Source of the DNA: Candidatus Melainabacteria bacterium
GTDB lineage: Bacteria; Cyanobacteriota; Vampirovibrionia; Obscuribacterales; Obscuribacteraceae
Assembly (NCBI GenBank): GCA_003153555.1
Contig: PLZS01000095.1
Location: 92,133-156,132 of the forward strand
DNA: 64,000 bases
Direction: 5' to 3'
The notes below the pieces were generated by a model. It worked only from the letters and a program-made list of their open reading frames with translations, was not told the DNA's origin and made no database searches. A program made the position numbers and the translations under genes. The stretch's first letter is position 1, and every line of letters starts with the position of its first letter. Of this stretch, positions 62,466 through 64,000 are shown piece by piece.

Positions 62466-62555
62466 ATTATGGAAAGTAGATGGACACTTTTCGATCAAGC
62501 AAGCATTAGCACCAGCCAGCTTTCGCAAACTGATGTCCAAATACTTTCCATAATC
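62466..62555. repeat. Large imperfect hairpin of the right repeat locus
   Basis: ATTATGGAAAGTA at 62466-62478 pairs perfectly with TACTTTCCATAAT near 62543-62555, and TGGACA/TGTCCA continue the stem inward after a two-base mismatch. About 50 bases of loop remain. The left locus has the same terminal GATTATGGAAAG and ACTTTCCATAATC but a different middle. Confidence 0.8.
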
Positions 62556-62590
62556 CTAGACTTTTCATAAGAACGAAAACGCACGCTAAG
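62543..62590 (+). repeat. 37-bp conserved block, right copy
   Basis: Identical over 37 bases to 61547-61583, with GCTAAG again at the same distance (62585-62590). It lies 996 bases downstream of the left copy and in the same orientation, with the HEAT-like gene between them. Confidence 0.88.
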
Positions 62591-62891
62591 GGACTAGAGT
62601 TCGTCTGAATCGCCTGCGGACTGTGCCGATCAGCGCATAATAATCGACACGGCGACAATGAAATGATGCAGGTGAGCAGTCTTCTTAGCCCTCAAGCACC
62701 ATTGATATGCGGGGGCGTAAACGCAAACATGAACGCCGAGATGCAGACTGTCAATATTAGTGCCAGAAATATCGGTGCAGGAAAGAATACCAGCGGACCC
62801 TATCTTGATCATACAATGTGCAGAGTCCCGACAAATTCTCATGTATATATTTTGGGAATCCAGGAACAGGGTTGAACGAGGCTGTTTCCAC

Positions 62892-64000
62892 ATGAGCCAG
62901 CAAGAGCCGGATAAGAATAAGGAGACACCCGGTGATCTTAACCCGGGAGACATATTTGCCGGCAAGTACCAGATAGTTGGAAAGCTGGGAGCGGGAGGAG
63001 TCGGTGTAGTATTCAAGGCGAAGGATCTTGCGCTCAATAGAATTGTAGCGCTGAAAATCCTTGCTGCGAAAGACCTCGATACCAAATCACTGCGGCGATT
63101 TCAACAAGAAGCAAGAGCAGCCGCCGGTTTGAGCCACCCCGGCATAGTAACCGTGTATGAATTCGCCATGTCTGAAGGGGACCAGCCCTACCTGGTGATG
63201 GATTATATCGAGGGTCTGCCCCTGTCAGAGGCATTGACAAAGCGCACGTATTCAGTTGACGAATGTCTGTGCATAGCACTGGAATGCGCCAAGGCACTGG
63301 AATATGCTCATAGCAAGGACATCATCCATCGCGACATCAAGCCGGGCAATATAATGGTGCTCCCAGAGGAGCACGGGCAAGAAGAGCCGCGCATCAAGCT
63401 AGTTGACTTTGGCTTGGCAAAAATCTTGACAGTTGAAGCACAGTCGTTGACTGAGACCGGAGAGATCTTTGGAAGTCCACTCTATATGAGTCCTGAGCAA
63501 ATTTCAGGCGGCAAGGTAGACGCGCGAACCGACATCTACTCTCTTGGATGCGTACTCTATGAAATACTCAGCGGCTCTCCTCCCCACGTTGGTGAAAATG
63601 CGTTTGCCACCGCAATGAAGCATCTGCGCCAGGCACCAAAGGCTATTGCTGATATTCGGACGGATGTCCCACAGGGAGTGGACTATGTGCTCGGACGGGC
63701 AATGGCGAAAGACGTCGTAGAGCGATACCAGTCGAGCTCTGATCTGATTGATGATCTCGAAAGGTTGCGTCGCGGAGATCCACTGATCGATGCCACCGGT
63801 CGCCAGAAAGTATTTGTAGAATCTGTGTCGGAAAAAGTCAGGACCATGGAGCCGACTGGGGAAGATATCACAAAGCGCGCGAACGGTGGTATCAAATTGT
63901 TTCCGTCTGCCTTCGAGGGCGAGTCATATGAGCATGGCTGCATCCTTGCTGATGACGATCAGTTTTACAAGCTTTATGTTCAGTACCTGCTGTTGGTGAC
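62892..64000 (+). CDS. Serine/threonine protein kinase (partial, runs off the window)
   Basis: The first 369 codons of a Hanks-type kinase. After a 20-residue acidic start, the kinase domain has Gly-Ala-Gly-Gly-Val-Gly, Ala-Leu-Lys-Ile-Leu, His-Arg-Asp-Ile-Lys-Pro-Gly-Asn, Asp-Phe-Gly and Met-Ser-Pro-Glu-Gln. All catalytic residues are present. Past about residue 285 a polar, probably cytoplasmic linker begins; no membrane helix is reached before the edge. GAGG at 62878-62881 supports ATG 62892. It has the same Thr-Gly-Glu-Ile-Phe-Gly activation-loop motif as the other three kinases here but differs more in sequence. Confidence 0.92.
   Translation, partial: MSQQEPDKNKETPGDLNPGDIFAGKYQIVGKLGAGGVGVVFKAKDLALNRIVALKILAAKDLDTKSLRRFQQEARAAAGLSHPGIVTVYEFAMSEGDQPYLVMDYIEGLPLSEALTKRTYSVDECLCIALECAKALEYAHSKDIIHRDIKPGNIMVLPEEHGQEEPRIKLVDFGLAKILTVEAQSLTETGEIFGSPLYMSPEQISGGKVDARTDIYSLGCVLYEILSGSPPHVGENAFATAMKHLRQAPKAIADIRTDVPQGVDYVLGRAMAKDVVERYQSSSDLIDDLERLRRGDPLIDATGRQKVFVESVSEKVRTMEPTGEDITKRANGGIKLFPSAFEGESYEHGCILADDDQFYKLYVQYLLLV

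Larger units (their letters stand above)
62281..62891. other. Long leader/intergenic region with structured repeat, right locus
   Basis: A 611-base region between the HEAT-like gene and a kinase gene. It contains the large hairpin and repeat block at 62466-62590. A 70-codon frame at 62663-62875 has no ribosome site and was not accepted. No clear promoter was found for the kinase, so its 5' leader could be long. Confidence 0.5.

Noticed and set aside
62663..62875. A 70-codon open frame just before the kinase gene
   Set aside because: There is no ribosome site, the composition is unlike a folded protein, and it overlaps likely leader DNA. It could still be real if conserved elsewhere.

Overview
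The window reads as chromosomal DNA of a Gram-negative-type bacterium. It carries many serine/threonine kinases fused to TPR or leucine-rich sensor regions, type IV prepilin-like proteins, a LytR-CpsA-Psr protein, tripartite efflux pumps and a quinol-type nitric oxide reductase. TTG and GTG starts are frequent and several paralogues sit in tandem. This mix is most like the non-photosynthetic cyanobacterial sister group (Melainabacteria/Vampirovibrionia, order Obscuribacterales). That placement is an inference from gene style; no rRNA or tRNA gene is present to confirm it. No CRISPR array, complete insertion sequence or prophage was seen.

Layout, left half. The 3' end of mraY opens the window (2-127). 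Then come a TPR protein, a membrane histidine kinase and a response regulator with an HD-GYP domain (518-5679). Next are a family 9 glycosyltransferase, a LytR-CpsA-Psr protein, a small unknown gene with a strong terminator, a kinase with leucine-rich repeats, an orphan AbrB-type protein and a full-length Lhr helicase. A prepilin locus follows (15956-20637): one major-pilin-like gene, a TPR protein and three minor-pilin-like genes in an overlapping operon. An accessory island (about 20700-25740) holds two nearly identical membrane-protein genes flanking a C39-like cysteine peptidase gene with a likely partner gene, a frameshifted remnant, and a Xre/RES toxin-antitoxin pair. Then come a DUF4143 ATPase behind a 22-bp repeat array, a methyltransferase, a DUF4870 protein, a GH92 mannosidase reduced to its two ends, and two tandem kinase paralogues.

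Layout, right half. An EmrAB-type pump with its TetR repressor (35911-39488) starts at a perfect 32-bp palindrome. Small toxin-antitoxin genes, a metallo-beta-lactamase-fold hydrolase and an exported zinc-ribbon protein follow. A DUF1858 protein and a ferredoxin are divergent from the nitric oxide reductase, with a Fur-type palindrome between them. Next are several secreted or membrane proteins of unknown role, a sodium/proton antiporter and a DUF4239 protein. A second TetR-controlled pump (52198-60318) resembles the E. coli YbhGFSR/CecR system with an added outer-membrane channel; the same 16-bp operator occurs before the first gene and again before the channel gene. A transaldolase and a short HEAT-like gene follow. 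The HEAT-like gene lies between two copies of an unexplained structured repeat (61479-61594 and 62466-62590). A kinase gene runs off the right edge.

The most unusual items are the repeat-bounded cassette near 62 kb, the peptidase island between duplicated membrane genes, the 22-bp repeat array at 27031-27096, and a short palindromic repeat that has entered a glycosyltransferase gene in frame.
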